Shown here one piece after another: positions 16,177 to 28,298 of a DNA stretch of 64,000 bases (its first letter is position 1; every line of letters begins with the position of its first letter). The DNA comes from JAFGBI01 sp964454025 (GTDB lineage Bacteria > Myxococcota_A > Polyangia > Polyangiales > Polyangiaceae), in the NCBI GenBank assembly GCA_964454025.1, contig CAYVRP010000028.1:1-64000 (forward strand), read 5' to 3'. A program made the translations under genes and the position numbers. Below the pieces are notes generated by a model. That model was not told the DNA's origin. It did no database searches and saw only the letters and a program-made list of their open reading frames with translations.

Positions 16177-17235
16177 GTGGGCGCGGTGCCCGTCACGGTG
16201 GTCGTCGCCGCCCTGATCCAGGCAGGCTGCGACCTGGGGCAGCCCGAGACGCTCCCGTTTGAGGGTCCAGCACTCCGGTTGCTTTCGACGTCGCCCGCGC
16301 CGGGCGAGGGGACCGACTGCACCCCGGACTCACCGCTCGACTGCGGCGTCCCGGTCGACGCCGCGATCGAGCTTCGCTTCGATCGCTTTCTGCTCCCGAG
16401 CACGGCTGTCCGCCAGTCCCTGTCCGTGTTCACCGGCGCCAACGGCGTCTTCTTGGTCCCGACCTACGATCCTGCCGAGCGGATCGTCCTGTACCGCTTG
16501 CCGCGCGGTGGGACGTGGCTGCCCAACGTCCGTTACACGGTGGAGCTCTTCCGGCCGAGCGAGCACCCCGAGGCGTGGGGCTTCCGCGCCTTCGACGGCG
16601 CCGAGCTGTCCGACGAGGGACCGGCGCCGCTCCGCTTCACCTTCCGGACGCGGCGTGACCCGACCGCCACGGCCGCGCCGGTGGGTCCGCCGCCGACCTT
16701 CGCGGCGGTGAGCGAGGTGCTCGCTCGGGGTGGCTGCGCCGCCTCCGGCTGCCACCGGAGCCCGGATCCGTCGCGATGCCCGGCGAGCGGCGGCGAGGCG
16801 GAGGTGGGGATCTGCGCCGGGCCCCGCATGGGCCTCGACCTCAGCGGCGCGCGCGGCGTCGAGACGCCCGCGCGCGGGCAGGTCGCTCACCAGACCGCCA
16901 ACGGACCGTACGCCGGCGAGGTCCGGGCGGCGTCTAGCGTCGGCGTCGGCATGCCGCTCATCGACCGCGCCAGCCCGGGCAGCAGCTATCTCTACTACAA
17001 GCTGCTCGTGAACGACCGCTACGCCCCGGGCGCGCCGCGCTGCGCCACGCGCTACTCCGCGCCGGTCCCCGACGGCTGCGAGGCGACGCTCGCGGCCGAG
17101 TTGGCGCGTCTGCGGGCGGCGTTCGTGCGAGGCTCGCCGATGCCGCTCGGCGCCGACGGCCCGGCGCCGCGGCTGCCGGACCCGGACCTGCAGCTGATCG
17201 GCGACTGGATCGCGAGCGGCGCCACGCTCGAGTGA
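16177..17235 (+). CDS. Lipoprotein with Ig-like region and CX4CH cytochrome-like domain
   Basis: A 352-residue lipoprotein. The GTG at 16177 gives a short signal ending in the lipobox IQAGC (C18); a GTG at 16186 is an alternative. Residues about 30-165 resemble a bacterial Ig-like domain (VPVDAAIELRFDRFLLPSTA, LYRLPRGGTWLPNVRYTVEL). After a linker, residues about 178-350 look like a c-type cytochrome-like domain: GGCAASGCHRSP has a CX4CH site at C187-C192-H193, followed by ASPGSSYLYYKLL and LQLIGDWIASGATLE, features that recur in myxobacterial surface proteins. CX4CH is a non-standard but known heme motif (for example in tetraheme cytochrome c3). It lies 38 bp after the small protein gene and may be the surface lipoprotein of the upstream barrel/13-heme unit. 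Confidence 0.65.
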   Translation: MGAVPVTVVVAALIQAGCDLGQPETLPFEGPALRLLSTSPAPGEGTDCTPDSPLDCGVPVDAAIELRFDRFLLPSTAVRQSLSVFTGANGVFLVPTYDPAERIVLYRLPRGGTWLPNVRYTVELFRPSEHPEAWGFRAFDGAELSDEGPAPLRFTFRTRRDPTATAAPVGPPPTFAAVSEVLARGGCAASGCHRSPDPSRCPASGGEAEVGICAGPRMGLDLSGARGVETPARGQVAHQTANGPYAGEVRAASSVGVGMPLIDRASPGSSYLYYKLLVNDRYAPGAPRCATRYSAPVPDGCEATLAAELARLRAAFVRGSPMPLGADGPAPRLPDPDLQLIGDWIASGATLE

Positions 17236-17304
17236 GCGAGTCCTGGCCACGCGCGGGCGCGGCCGAGGCCCCGGCCCCGCCTGCCCGGCCACAAGGCCGT
17301 CCTG

Positions 17305-17321
17305 TGTCAACTGGGTTGACA
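17305..17321. promoter_or_regulatory. Perfect 7-3-7 palindrome, candidate operator
   Basis: TGTCAAC-TGG-GTTGACA is a perfect inverted repeat with 7-base arms and a 3-base centre. Its right arm contains the TTGACA -35 element of the next promoter. GTTGAC recurs at 17372-17377 and 17381-17386 around the start codon. This arrangement suits repression or autoregulation. Confidence 0.5.
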
Positions 17322-17344
17322 TCGAGCGGTCAATGGCCTGAAAT
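17316..17344 (+). promoter_or_regulatory. Sigma-70-type promoter of the kinase/sigma-54 activator gene
   Basis: A consensus TTGACA (17316-17321) is followed after exactly 17 bp by TGAAAT (17339-17344, 4 of 6 match). The segment is AT-rich against a very GC-rich background. Transcription would begin near 17351, about 20 bases before the TTG start at 17373. Confidence 0.5.
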
Positions 17345-17372
17345 ATGAGCTCATCTCTGCAAGACAGGCTAG

Positions 17373-21535
<4,163 letters not shown>

Positions 21536-21539
<4 letters not shown>

Positions 21540-22399
21540 GGTATGCCGAACTGCCGCGGCCGGTCCTCAAGTGGGCCGGAGGGAAGACCCAGCTCCTCGA
21601 TCGCATCCTGCCCCTCTTGCCCGCGCGGATCGACACCTACTTCGAGCCCTTCGTGGGCGGAGCGGCGGTCTTCTTCGCGCTGGCCCGGACGAAGCGGTTC
21701 CGGCGCGCCGTGCTCGCCGACCGCAACGAGGAGCTGGTCGAGGTGTACCGCGCCCTCCAGCAGGACGTGGACGGGGTGGTCGCCGCCCTCGCGCGACTGG
21801 CCGCTCACCACGACGAGGCGGCGTACTACGCGGTGCGCGCGTCGCGTCCGCGGCGGGCCGCGACGCGGGCCGCGCGGCTCATCTACCTCAACAAGACCGG
21901 GTACAACGGCCTGTACCGCGTCAACCGCGCGGGGGAGTTCAACGTCCCCTTCGGCCGTCACGTCCGCCCCACCATCCTCGACGAGCCCAACCTGCGCGCC
22001 GCGTCGCTCGCGCTGCAGGGCGTGGAGCTGGTGGTCGATGACTTCTCGGCGGTGAGCGCGCGCGCCCGCCCCGGAGACGCCGTCTACCTCGATCCGCCGT
22101 ACCTCCCGCTGTCGCGCACGTCGAGCTTCACCGCCTACGATCGCCACGCCTTCGGCGACGAGGATCACGCGCGCTTGGCCGCGGTCTTCGGCGAGCTCTC
22201 TGCCCGCGGCGTCCCGGCGGTGCTTTCGAACTCGGCGACCCCCCGGACCCGTGAGCTCTTCTCCCGATTCCGGGTGATGGAAGTCCCGGCCGGGCGCGCC
22301 ATCAATAGCCAGGTCGAACGCCGGGGGCCGGTGATGGAGCTGCTCGTCGTCAATGAGCCGGCCGCCCGCCCCCGCCCCGCGCGGCGGCTCCGCGGGTGA
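21536..22399 (+). CDS. dam: Dam-type (D12 class) DNA adenine N6-methyltransferase
   Basis: A 287-residue methylase that transfers a methyl group from S-adenosylmethionine to adenine, probably in GATC by family resemblance. Motif I/X is seen as VLKWAGGKTQLL (residues 10-21), followed by YFEPFVGGAAVFF. A target-recognition region follows (LIYLNKTGYNGLYRVNRAGEFNVPFG), and catalytic motif IV DPPY lies at residues 186-189. Length and order match Dam. No restriction endonuclease is adjacent, so it looks like an orphan regulatory methylase. Its ATG overlaps the stop of the sigma-54 activator (ATGA), implying coordinated expression. It converges on the next gene. Confidence 0.93.
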
Positions 22400-22482
22400 G
22401 CGGCCGGCTCGCCCACGAACCGGCGCCCCGGGGCGACGAGGCCCCGCCGCGCCCGCGCGAAGAAACGACCGCTGACGCTCGA

Positions 22483-24813
22483 TCAGAAGCGCGTTACGGC
22501 GGTGGCGTTACCGCCGGGCGGGACCTGCACGCTCACGGACTTGCGGCCCTTCTCGGGGTGAATGAAGGTGACCGAGTGCGGCCCCGCGGGCACGGTCACG
22601 CGGGTCGGTGTCTGCCCCACCGGCTTGCCATCGACCAGCACCGACGAGACGGGGATCGAGTTGATGCTGATCTTGCCCGTCTCGGCCGCGGCGGTCGGCG
22701 CCGTGGGGGGCGGCGGCGGAGTGGTGGCGGGCGGGGTGGCGGCGCCGGGCTGTGCTCCCGGCAACCACGCCGGCGGCCGAGTCGCGACGGGGCCGGGGGT
22801 GGGGGCCACCTCGCCCGCCGCGAACTGGATGGTGACGGTGGCCTCCGCGCGGCTCCCCGAGAACCGCACGTCCGCCGAGAAGTCGGGCGACGGCGGCTTC
22901 TTGGCCACCACCACGCAGGTCTTCTCCAGGTCGATCTCCACCTTCGTCGGCGGCTGTAGCAGGCGCCGGTCGCCGTCGCAGACCAGCGTCGTGGTGGCCC
23001 CCTCGGCGTTCGCGCCCAGCTCCACCGAGAGCATCCCCTTGGTCGCGCGGAGCGCAGGCTCGAGCAGCCGCACCGAGCCCGCCTCGACGGTGACGCGCTC
23101 CTCCCAGACCTGGAAGCGATCCGAGCCTGAGATTCGAACCGTGTGCTCGCCCGGCGAGAGATCCGTGACGGACGCCGGCAGCGGGCCGCGATCCACGCCG
23201 TCGACGCTGAGCCGGAGCCCCGGGCCGAGGTCCCCCACGCGGACCCCGGTGCCGGTCCCCCCGCCCCCGGCGAGGGGCGACAGCGAGAAGTCGACCACCG
23301 CGGTGCCACCCCGCGGGACCACCACGAACTTGTCGGCGGCCTTCTGGAAGCCGGGCGCGATCACCCGGACCTTGTGCGGCGTCCCGGCGGCGACCTCGAT
23401 GCGGCAAGCGGAGTCCGAGCAACGCTCCGCGTCGTCGACCAGGATCGACACCAGCTCGAGGGCGGTGCCCCCGGGACCCGACACGTTGACGGCGATCACG
23501 CCCTGCCGCGGCAAGAACACCCAGACCAGCGTGCCCACCGCGACCGCCAGGGCCAACCCGACGATCACCAGCGCCGCTCGGCTGGAGCGGCTCCGCCGCG
23601 CGGGGACCGGCACCGCGAACGCCTCGCGGCGCGGCGCCGACACCGGCTCCGCCCTCGGTGTCGGGGCTGGCGGCTCCGGCCGCGCCCGCGGAGGAACCAT
23701 TTCGGCGCGGCTCGACGGCGGCGGCGCCACCTCCATCGGTCGCGATCGAGGCGGCCCCGCCAGCGGCGGCGCGGGGGGATCCGACCGCGGCAGGGGCCCC
23801 AGTCCGGCTGGATTGCCGTGCGCCTCGGGGTTGTAGACGCTCGTGACCTCGTCGTCGTCTTCCCAGTCGACGTCGTCGGGACCCGGCTTGCTGCGCGGCG
23901 GCGGATTCGTGAGCACCGAGCGCGGCGGCGGCGGCGGATTCGTGAGCACCGAGCGCGGCGGCGGCGGCGGATTGGTCACCGCCGAACGACCTCCGGCGAG
24001 CGGCAGCCCCTGCGCGAGCGACCCTGGCGCGGGCGGCATCGACGGCGTCGCCCGCAGCGGCCGTGCGGGCGAGCCGTGCGGAGGTGCGGGCGGCGGGAGG
24101 CTCGGCTTCGCGGGCGAGAAGGGACCGGGCGGGGCGGGCAGCGGCGACGGCGGCGGACCCGAACGAACGCTGGCCTCCTCGCGCAGTGGCAGCGGCGTCC
24201 CGAGCCCGCCCTTCGGCGGCGGCGCCCCTGCCGCCGCGCTCGATCTCGGGGTCGATGCCGGAGCAACCGGGGGATGCGCCGGGACCGGGGCGGACGGCGG
24301 GGCCACCTTGGGCGCAGGGAGCGGCGGTCCGCCGGCGGGGGCGGGCGCCGCCTGGAGCCCGGGCGGGGCGGCGGCGACGGGCGCCGGCACGACCGGCGCC
24401 AGCGCCGGCGGCGCGGCGGCGGCGGTCGACGAGGAGAGCGGCGGTGGCGGCGGTCCGGCAAGCGAGCGCGGCCCCGGGGCGCCCGCCGAGGCGCCGGCGG
24501 CCGAGGGAGCGCGCGGCAACGGGGTCCCCGCCGCTCCTCCCGGTGGCGGTGGCAGCGGCCCGGATGGTCCCTTGGGCGGCGCGACCGAGGGCGGCGGCGG
24601 CGGTGGGACGGGCGCGATGCCGAGGAGCGTCTGCGCGCCGAGCCCGCGGCGGCCGAGCGACGGGAGCGACCCGACGGCGGGCGGGGGAAGCTCGGGTCGA
24701 ATCGGCGGCAGGCCGGGGCCCGCGCCGGCGGCGGGCGCGGGCCGTGAAGAAGGCTGCTCCTTTCGGGTGAGGAGGTCGTCGAAAACGCTCAGGTCGGCTT
24801 CGTTGTCGGCCAT
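22483..24813 (-). CDS. Pro-rich, single-pass membrane protein with C-terminal PEGA-type repeats
   Basis: A 776-residue protein starting at the ATG at 24813 (ADNEADLSVFDDLLTRKEQP). Residues 1-405 are an extended Pro/Ala/Gly arm, cytoplasmic by the positive-inside rule (RRSRSSRAAL precedes the membrane helix). It includes an 11-residue tandem repeat (PPPPPRSVLTN). One helix spans about 412-434. The extracytoplasmic part has several beta-rich PEGA-like modules (VRVIAPGFQKAADKFVVVPR; GLRLSVDGVDRGPLPASVTD; ISINSIPVSSVLVDGKPVGQ). PEGA proteins in Myxococcota often accompany Ser/Thr kinases, as here; the kinase gene lies immediately upstream on the same strand. The function is unknown; a sensor or envelope-binding role is inferred. 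Confidence 0.72.
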   Translation of the reverse strand: MADNEADLSVFDDLLTRKEQPSSRPAPAAGAGPGLPPIRPELPPPAVGSLPSLGRRGLGAQTLLGIAPVPPPPPPSVAPPKGPSGPLPPPPGGAAGTPLPRAPSAAGASAGAPGPRSLAGPPPPPLSSSTAAAAPPALAPVVPAPVAAAPPGLQAAPAPAGGPPLPAPKVAPPSAPVPAHPPVAPASTPRSSAAAGAPPPKGGLGTPLPLREEASVRSGPPPSPLPAPPGPFSPAKPSLPPPAPPHGSPARPLRATPSMPPAPGSLAQGLPLAGGRSAVTNPPPPPRSVLTNPPPPPRSVLTNPPPRSKPGPDDVDWEDDDEVTSVYNPEAHGNPAGLGPLPRSDPPAPPLAGPPRSRPMEVAPPPSSRAEMVPPRARPEPPAPTPRAEPVSAPRREAFAVPVPARRSRSSRAALVIVGLALAVAVGTLVWVFLPRQGVIAVNVSGPGGTALELVSILVDDAERCSDSACRIEVAAGTPHKVRVIAPGFQKAADKFVVVPRGGTAVVDFSLSPLAGGGGTGTGVRVGDLGPGLRLSVDGVDRGPLPASVTDLSPGEHTVRISGSDRFQVWEERVTVEAGSVRLLEPALRATKGMLSVELGANAEGATTTLVCDGDRRLLQPPTKVEIDLEKTCVVVAKKPPSPDFSADVRFSGSRAEATVTIQFAAGEVAPTPGPVATRPPAWLPGAQPGAATPPATTPPPPPTAPTAAAETGKISINSIPVSSVLVDGKPVGQTPTRVTVPAGPHSVTFIHPEKGRKSVSVQVPPGGNATAVTRF
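23893..23979. repeat. 33-bp tandem repeat (about 2.6 copies) encoding PPPPPRSVLTN
   Basis: The segment attcgtgagcaccgagcgcg recurs at exactly 33-bp spacing (23905 and 23938), with a third partial copy near 23971. Each unit encodes 11 residues in the Pro-rich arm of the PEGA-type protein. Confidence 0.8.
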
Positions 24814-24982
24814 TCCGGTGTCCCAGGCTTGGACCCAAACCGAGCGGCGCGACCTCGTTCCGGCGACCGCGAGCTCCGCGCTGCCGGCCGCCGCCGCGGG
24901 ACGCGGGCCGGTGTCCAGCCGAGCGTGCCGAGGCGCATTTAATCGCAGGTCACGGGCGTCGGCAAACAGGATTCCGGATCCC

Positions 24983-25597
24983 TCACGCGCGACCCCGCTC
25001 GAGCTCCCGGAAGAGCCCCCGGAGCTCCGGCCTGCCCCGCAGCGCACCCGCGAGTGACGACGCGATGGTGACCAGCTCACGGTCGAGCTCGTCCGTCTGC
25101 GCTCCGAGCGCGAGCAGGTCCCGGTTGCAGGCCGCCTGCTCGTCCTCGATCCCCTGCTGGAAGCGCGCGAGCGCCTCCCTGAGCGCCTCCGCCTGGAACT
25201 CCAGATCCGCCACCACGCCCCGCTTCTCGCCGGCCTCCCGCTCGAGCCGTCTCAGCTCCTGCACGCCCGCGAACCACCTGTCCACCTGCGCGGCCATCGC
25301 CCGGTAGGCCGCCGCCAGCTCGGCGTGCGGCTCGGCGAAGCCGGAGCGACCCTCCCAGTGGATCACGTCCTCGTGAGACCGCAGCACCTGCTGGCGGTCG
25401 GCTTCCGTGCGCGCGCGGGCGGCCGCGACGGCGGCGCTCACGCTGCGAGCCTCGTCCCGGGCCTGAGAAACGTCCGCGCCGAGCGCGTCCACGGCGTGCC
25501 CGAAGCGCTGGCGCCCCTCGCGGCCGCGCGCCTCCAGCTGCTCGAGCGACCGCTGCTGCTGCAGGGAGCGATCGCGCAGCGCCGCGAGCGCCGCCAC
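24983..25597 (-). CDS. Coiled-coil segment, probably the displaced C-terminus of the adjacent Ser/Thr kinase
   Basis: A 204-residue helical, heptad-rich stretch (LQQQRSLEQLEARGREGRQR, EAGEKRGVVADLEFQAEALR). The first in-frame start codon is the GTG at 25597, with a poor ribosome binding site. The frame is open back to 25645, just after a TGA, inside the kinase gene. The kinase frame loses coding character at the same place and turns into Ser/Arg/Ala-rich sequence. The simplest reading is one protein of about 570 residues broken by an indel near 25600-25645. Alternatives are a separate gene with an unusually long overlap, or a sequence error. Confidence 0.55.
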   Translation of the reverse strand: MAALAALRDRSLQQQRSLEQLEARGREGRQRFGHAVDALGADVSQARDEARSVSAAVAAARARTEADRQQVLRSHEDVIHWEGRSGFAEPHAELAAAYRAMAAQVDRWFAGVQELRRLEREAGEKRGVVADLEFQAEALREALARFQQGIEDEQAACNRDLLALGAQTDELDRELVTIASSLAGALRGRPELRGLFRELERGRA

Positions 25598-26706
25598 GCC
25601 CTGCCGCAGCCGCTCGAGGTCCCGCTGGCCCGGCGGGCGGCGCCATCACCGAAGGCGACAACGACCATCCGCTCGAAGACGGCGAGCCGGTGCCCCCAGG
25701 CGTCCAGGGCCGCGGGGGGCAGGGTCGGCGCTCGCTCGGACGAGTCGACGGAGCCGCTCGACTCGAGCGGCAGGCTCACGCCGAGGGCGCCGCTGATCGC
25801 GGTGAGTTCCTGTACCACCCGGCGTGCGTCGACGGGGCGGGCCTCCGGGTCCTTGGCGAGGAGCGCCGCCACCAGCGCCTCCAGGGCTTCGGGCAGGCCC
25901 GGACGCAAGTCGCCGAGCCGCGGCGGCGGCTCCCGCAGGTGCAAGACCAGGTAGTCCGCCGGGCTGGTGGCGACGAACGGCAGGCGCCCGGTGAGCGCCT
26001 CGAAGATCATCACGCCCATCGCATAAAGATCGGCGGACGACCCCGCGTCGAGGGAGGTGATGCGCTCGGGGGCCATGTACTGCGGGGTCCCGAAGATCTC
26101 CCCGACCGCGGTCAGGCGCTCGTCCTGCATGGACCGCGCGATCCCGAAGTCGAGCAGCACCACCCGCGGCGCCGCGTCCTCGCTCACGGTCAGGAAGACG
26201 TTCTCGGGCGTGAGGTCACGGTGGACGACGTCGAGGTCGTGAGCCCGCGCCAGCGCGCGGGCAATCTGCACGGATACCTGCAGCGCCTGGGCGAGGCTCA
26301 ACGGACCGCGACGGAGCCGCGCGGCGAGCGTCTCGCCCTCGAGCAGCTCCATCACCAGGTAGAGCTCCCCGGACTCCGTCTCCCCCTGATCGAAGATCTC
26401 CACGACGTTGGGGTGCGCGACCTTCTGGGTGGCCTTGGCCTCGCGCCGGAAGCGCTCGCGGACGACGGCCACGCCGGCGAGGTCAGCGTTCATGATCTTG
26501 ACCGCGCAGGGCCGATCGACGAGGCGATGGCGCGCGCGGTACACCACCGCCAGGGGTCCCCGACCGAGGACGGCCTCGAGCACGTAGCGACCAGCGACGG
26601 TCTGCCCGAGGCGCACGTCCGCGTAGGGCTCGAGCGGCGTCGCGTCGACGAAGCAGGTGAGCTGCTCCGCGGAGTACTTGAGACCGCAGCGAGGACAGAC
26701 CTTCAC
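25438..26706 (-). CDS. Eukaryotic-like Ser/Thr protein kinase with N-terminal zinc-ribbon-like motif; C-terminus frameshifted
   Basis: The N-terminus has VCPRCGLKYSAEQLTCFVD, a Cys-rich zinc-ribbon-like start. The kinase domain at about residues 40-310 is complete: glycine loop LGRGPLAVVYRA, Lys K70 (CAVKIM), VVHRDLTPENVFL (catalytic D164), DFG at 186-188, and GTPQYMAPE. It should be an active cytoplasmic kinase. The last about 70 residues (from 25645 down to 25438) are Ser/Arg/Ala-rich without homology-like pattern and probably read out of frame; the natural continuation is the coiled-coil in the neighbouring frame. The gene lies upstream of the PEGA-type protein on the same strand and is divergent from the SH3b gene. 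Confidence 0.8.
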   Translation of the reverse strand: MKVCPRCGLKYSAEQLTCFVDATPLEPYADVRLGQTVAGRYVLEAVLGRGPLAVVYRARHRLVDRPCAVKIMNADLAGVAVVRERFRREAKATQKVAHPNVVEIFDQGETESGELYLVMELLEGETLAARLRRGPLSLAQALQVSVQIARALARAHDLDVVHRDLTPENVFLTVSEDAAPRVVLLDFGIARSMQDERLTAVGEIFGTPQYMAPERITSLDAGSSADLYAMGVMIFEALTGRLPFVATSPADYLVLHLREPPPRLGDLRPGLPEALEALVAALLAKDPEARPVDARRVVQELTAISGALGVSLPLESSGSVDSSERAPTLPPAALDAWGHRLAVFERMVVVAFGDGAARRASGTSSGCGRAWRRSRRCAIAPCSSSGRSSSWRRAAARGASASGTPWTRSARTFLRPGTRLAA

Positions 26707-26824
26707 GTTCCCCCGATCGTGCGGGATCTGGCCGCTGGCGCGCCACCCCGAAGCGCGACGCGGGCGGGGCCGCGCCCCCGGCCGGCGGGGGCGCGCCCGG
26801 GAGCCGGGCGGTCACGGCGCGGAG

Positions 26825-26847
26825 GGCGCCACGCGGCGCCGCTTTTT
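26825..26847 (+). terminator. Hairpin plus T-run, possible terminator or attenuator
   Basis: GGCGCC-ACGC-GGCGCC followed by GCTTTTT forms a 6-bp GC stem with a 4-base loop and five T. It reads rightward in the leader of the SH3b gene rather than after a gene, so it may be an attenuator or a chance structure. Confidence 0.3.
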
Positions 26848-26914
26848 CCCGGCGGGGGCCGCTCGTGCTATGGCCTCCTCGTGCGGCCCGGGCGCCGCGC
26901 GGGAGGCGAAGCGA

Positions 26915-27814
26915 GTGATCCGTGGCAAGCCGGCGACCGTCGAGATCCCGACCCCGGACGAGGACCGCCCGCGGCTGGCGCGGGTAGGCCTGGTGGCCCT
27001 GTTCGGGTTCGGCATCGGGATCGCGTGGCCCTGGCTGGCGGGGGTGCGATTCGCCCCGAGCCCGCCGGAGAACGAGCTCGTACGACCGGGCGCCAGCGCC
27101 GAGCTGGCGGCCGCGCCGAGCGCGGCGACGTCGGCCGCGCTCGCGCCCGCGGCCGCCGCCAGCCCCCCGACGGCCCGCCCGGGCGAGGCCAGACCCGAGG
27201 CCAAGCGTGTCTCGGTGGGCAAGGCGAGCGTCACGAGTTGCCGGACCGCCGAGGGAAAGACGCTCCCGACTTGCGATCCGATCGCGATCGACCCGCTGCT
27301 CGTCCCCCGGCTGGAGGCGCTGCAGGGCTGCCCAGGGACCGAGGAGGCGAGCGGGATCCTCTCCCTCGGAGTGAAGCTCGACTTCGAGTCCGGTCGGGTC
27401 ACCGACGTGCTGCGGGGCAAGAGCACGACCGTCTCCGACCGCGCGGCGCACGCGCTGGTCGCCTGCGCGGAACGAGAGCTGGCGCCGGTGTCGCTGAAGG
27501 ACGTGGCCCACGCGCAGGCCACGTACACGGTGTTCTACCTCGTGGAGATCGCCGCCGCGGCCGAGGCCGGCGACGATGGCGCCGCGCATGACGCCGCCCC
27601 AGGCGGCGACATGGCTCCGGCGAGCGGCATGGCGACCGTGGCCTGGGTCGCCGCTCGCATCCGCAAGGAACCGGAGAAGAGCAGCCCCGAGATCGGGCGG
27701 CTGCTCTCCGGCACCCGCGTGAAGGTGCTGGGGCGCAAGGGCGAGTGGTACCGGGTCAAGTACAATGCCGCCGGAGACGAGGGGTGGGTCTTCAAGAGCG
27801 CCATCGGGCTCTGA
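26915..27814 (+). CDS. Membrane-anchored protein with C-terminal SH3b domain
   Basis: A 299-residue protein. The GTG at 26915 was chosen because GGGAGG lies 8 bases upstream; an ATG at 26870 in the same frame has no good site. A transmembrane helix spans about 24-44, and an Ala/Pro linker follows. The middle domain (about 105-215) has SCRTAEGKTLPTCDPIAI, a likely disulfide, and a beta-rich core. Residues about 240-299 look like a bacterial SH3 domain (ARIRKEPEKSSPEIGRLLSG, GEWYRVKYNAAGDEGWVF), usually a peptidoglycan-binding module. The location is probably periplasmic, anchored to the inner membrane. The middle domain was not recognised. Confidence 0.7.
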   Translation: MIRGKPATVEIPTPDEDRPRLARVGLVALFGFGIGIAWPWLAGVRFAPSPPENELVRPGASAELAAAPSAATSAALAPAAAASPPTARPGEARPEAKRVSVGKASVTSCRTAEGKTLPTCDPIAIDPLLVPRLEALQGCPGTEEASGILSLGVKLDFESGRVTDVLRGKSTTVSDRAAHALVACAERELAPVSLKDVAHAQATYTVFYLVEIAAAAEAGDDGAAHDAAPGGDMAPASGMATVAWVAARIRKEPEKSSPEIGRLLSGTRVKVLGRKGEWYRVKYNAAGDEGWVFKSAIGL

Positions 27815-27886
27815 GCACCCCACCTCGACTGCCCGCCGCCGGTGGAGCGCGAGCGTCGCGACCCGTCCCGTGCTAGACGAGTGCCG

Positions 27887-28282
27887 ATGAAGGCCCCGCG
27901 CGTCGATCCGCCGCCCCCGGCCGCCGAGGCGAGTCCGTCGCCGGCCGCCCACGACGTCGTGCTGGTGCACGGGGTCACGGAGGACGGCGCGGGACTGCAG
28001 GTGCTGCGCGCCCGCGACGACCGCCTCGAGCAGGGTGCCCTCAGGCCCCTGGTCGAGGGGCAGCCGATCCACGGCGACGTGGTGCGGCTTCGCCCGCGCC
28101 GCGAGCACCCCTTCGTCTTCGACGTCGACACCGTGCTCGCGACCCCGAGGCCACCGGATGGCCCGGCGCCTGCGGCGCAGGCGCGCACGGCCAAGGGCCC
28201 CCCACAGGTGGCGTCCGAGAGCTACCGGGACAACTGGGACCGGATCTGGCCCGCGCGCCGGGATCCTGGGCCCGCGAACTGA
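27887..28282 (+). CDS. Conserved-looking hypothetical protein, 131 residues
   Basis: Starts at the ATG at 27887. After a Pro/Ala-rich N-terminus, residues about 36-88 form a compact beta-rich segment (HDVVLVHGVTEDGAGLQVLR, QPIHGDVVRLRPR), and the C-terminus has an aromatic motif (SESYRDNWDRIW). There is no signal peptide or membrane helix. No family was recognised and no function can be given. It lies 72 bp after the SH3b gene on the same strand and converges on the TlpA-like gene. Confidence 0.6.
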   Translation: MKAPRVDPPPPAAEASPSPAAHDVVLVHGVTEDGAGLQVLRARDDRLEQGALRPLVEGQPIHGDVVRLRPRREHPFVFDVDTVLATPRPPDGPAPAAQARTAKGPPQVASESYRDNWDRIWPARRDPGPAN

Positions 28283-28298
28283 CCCCCCGGCGCGGGCG

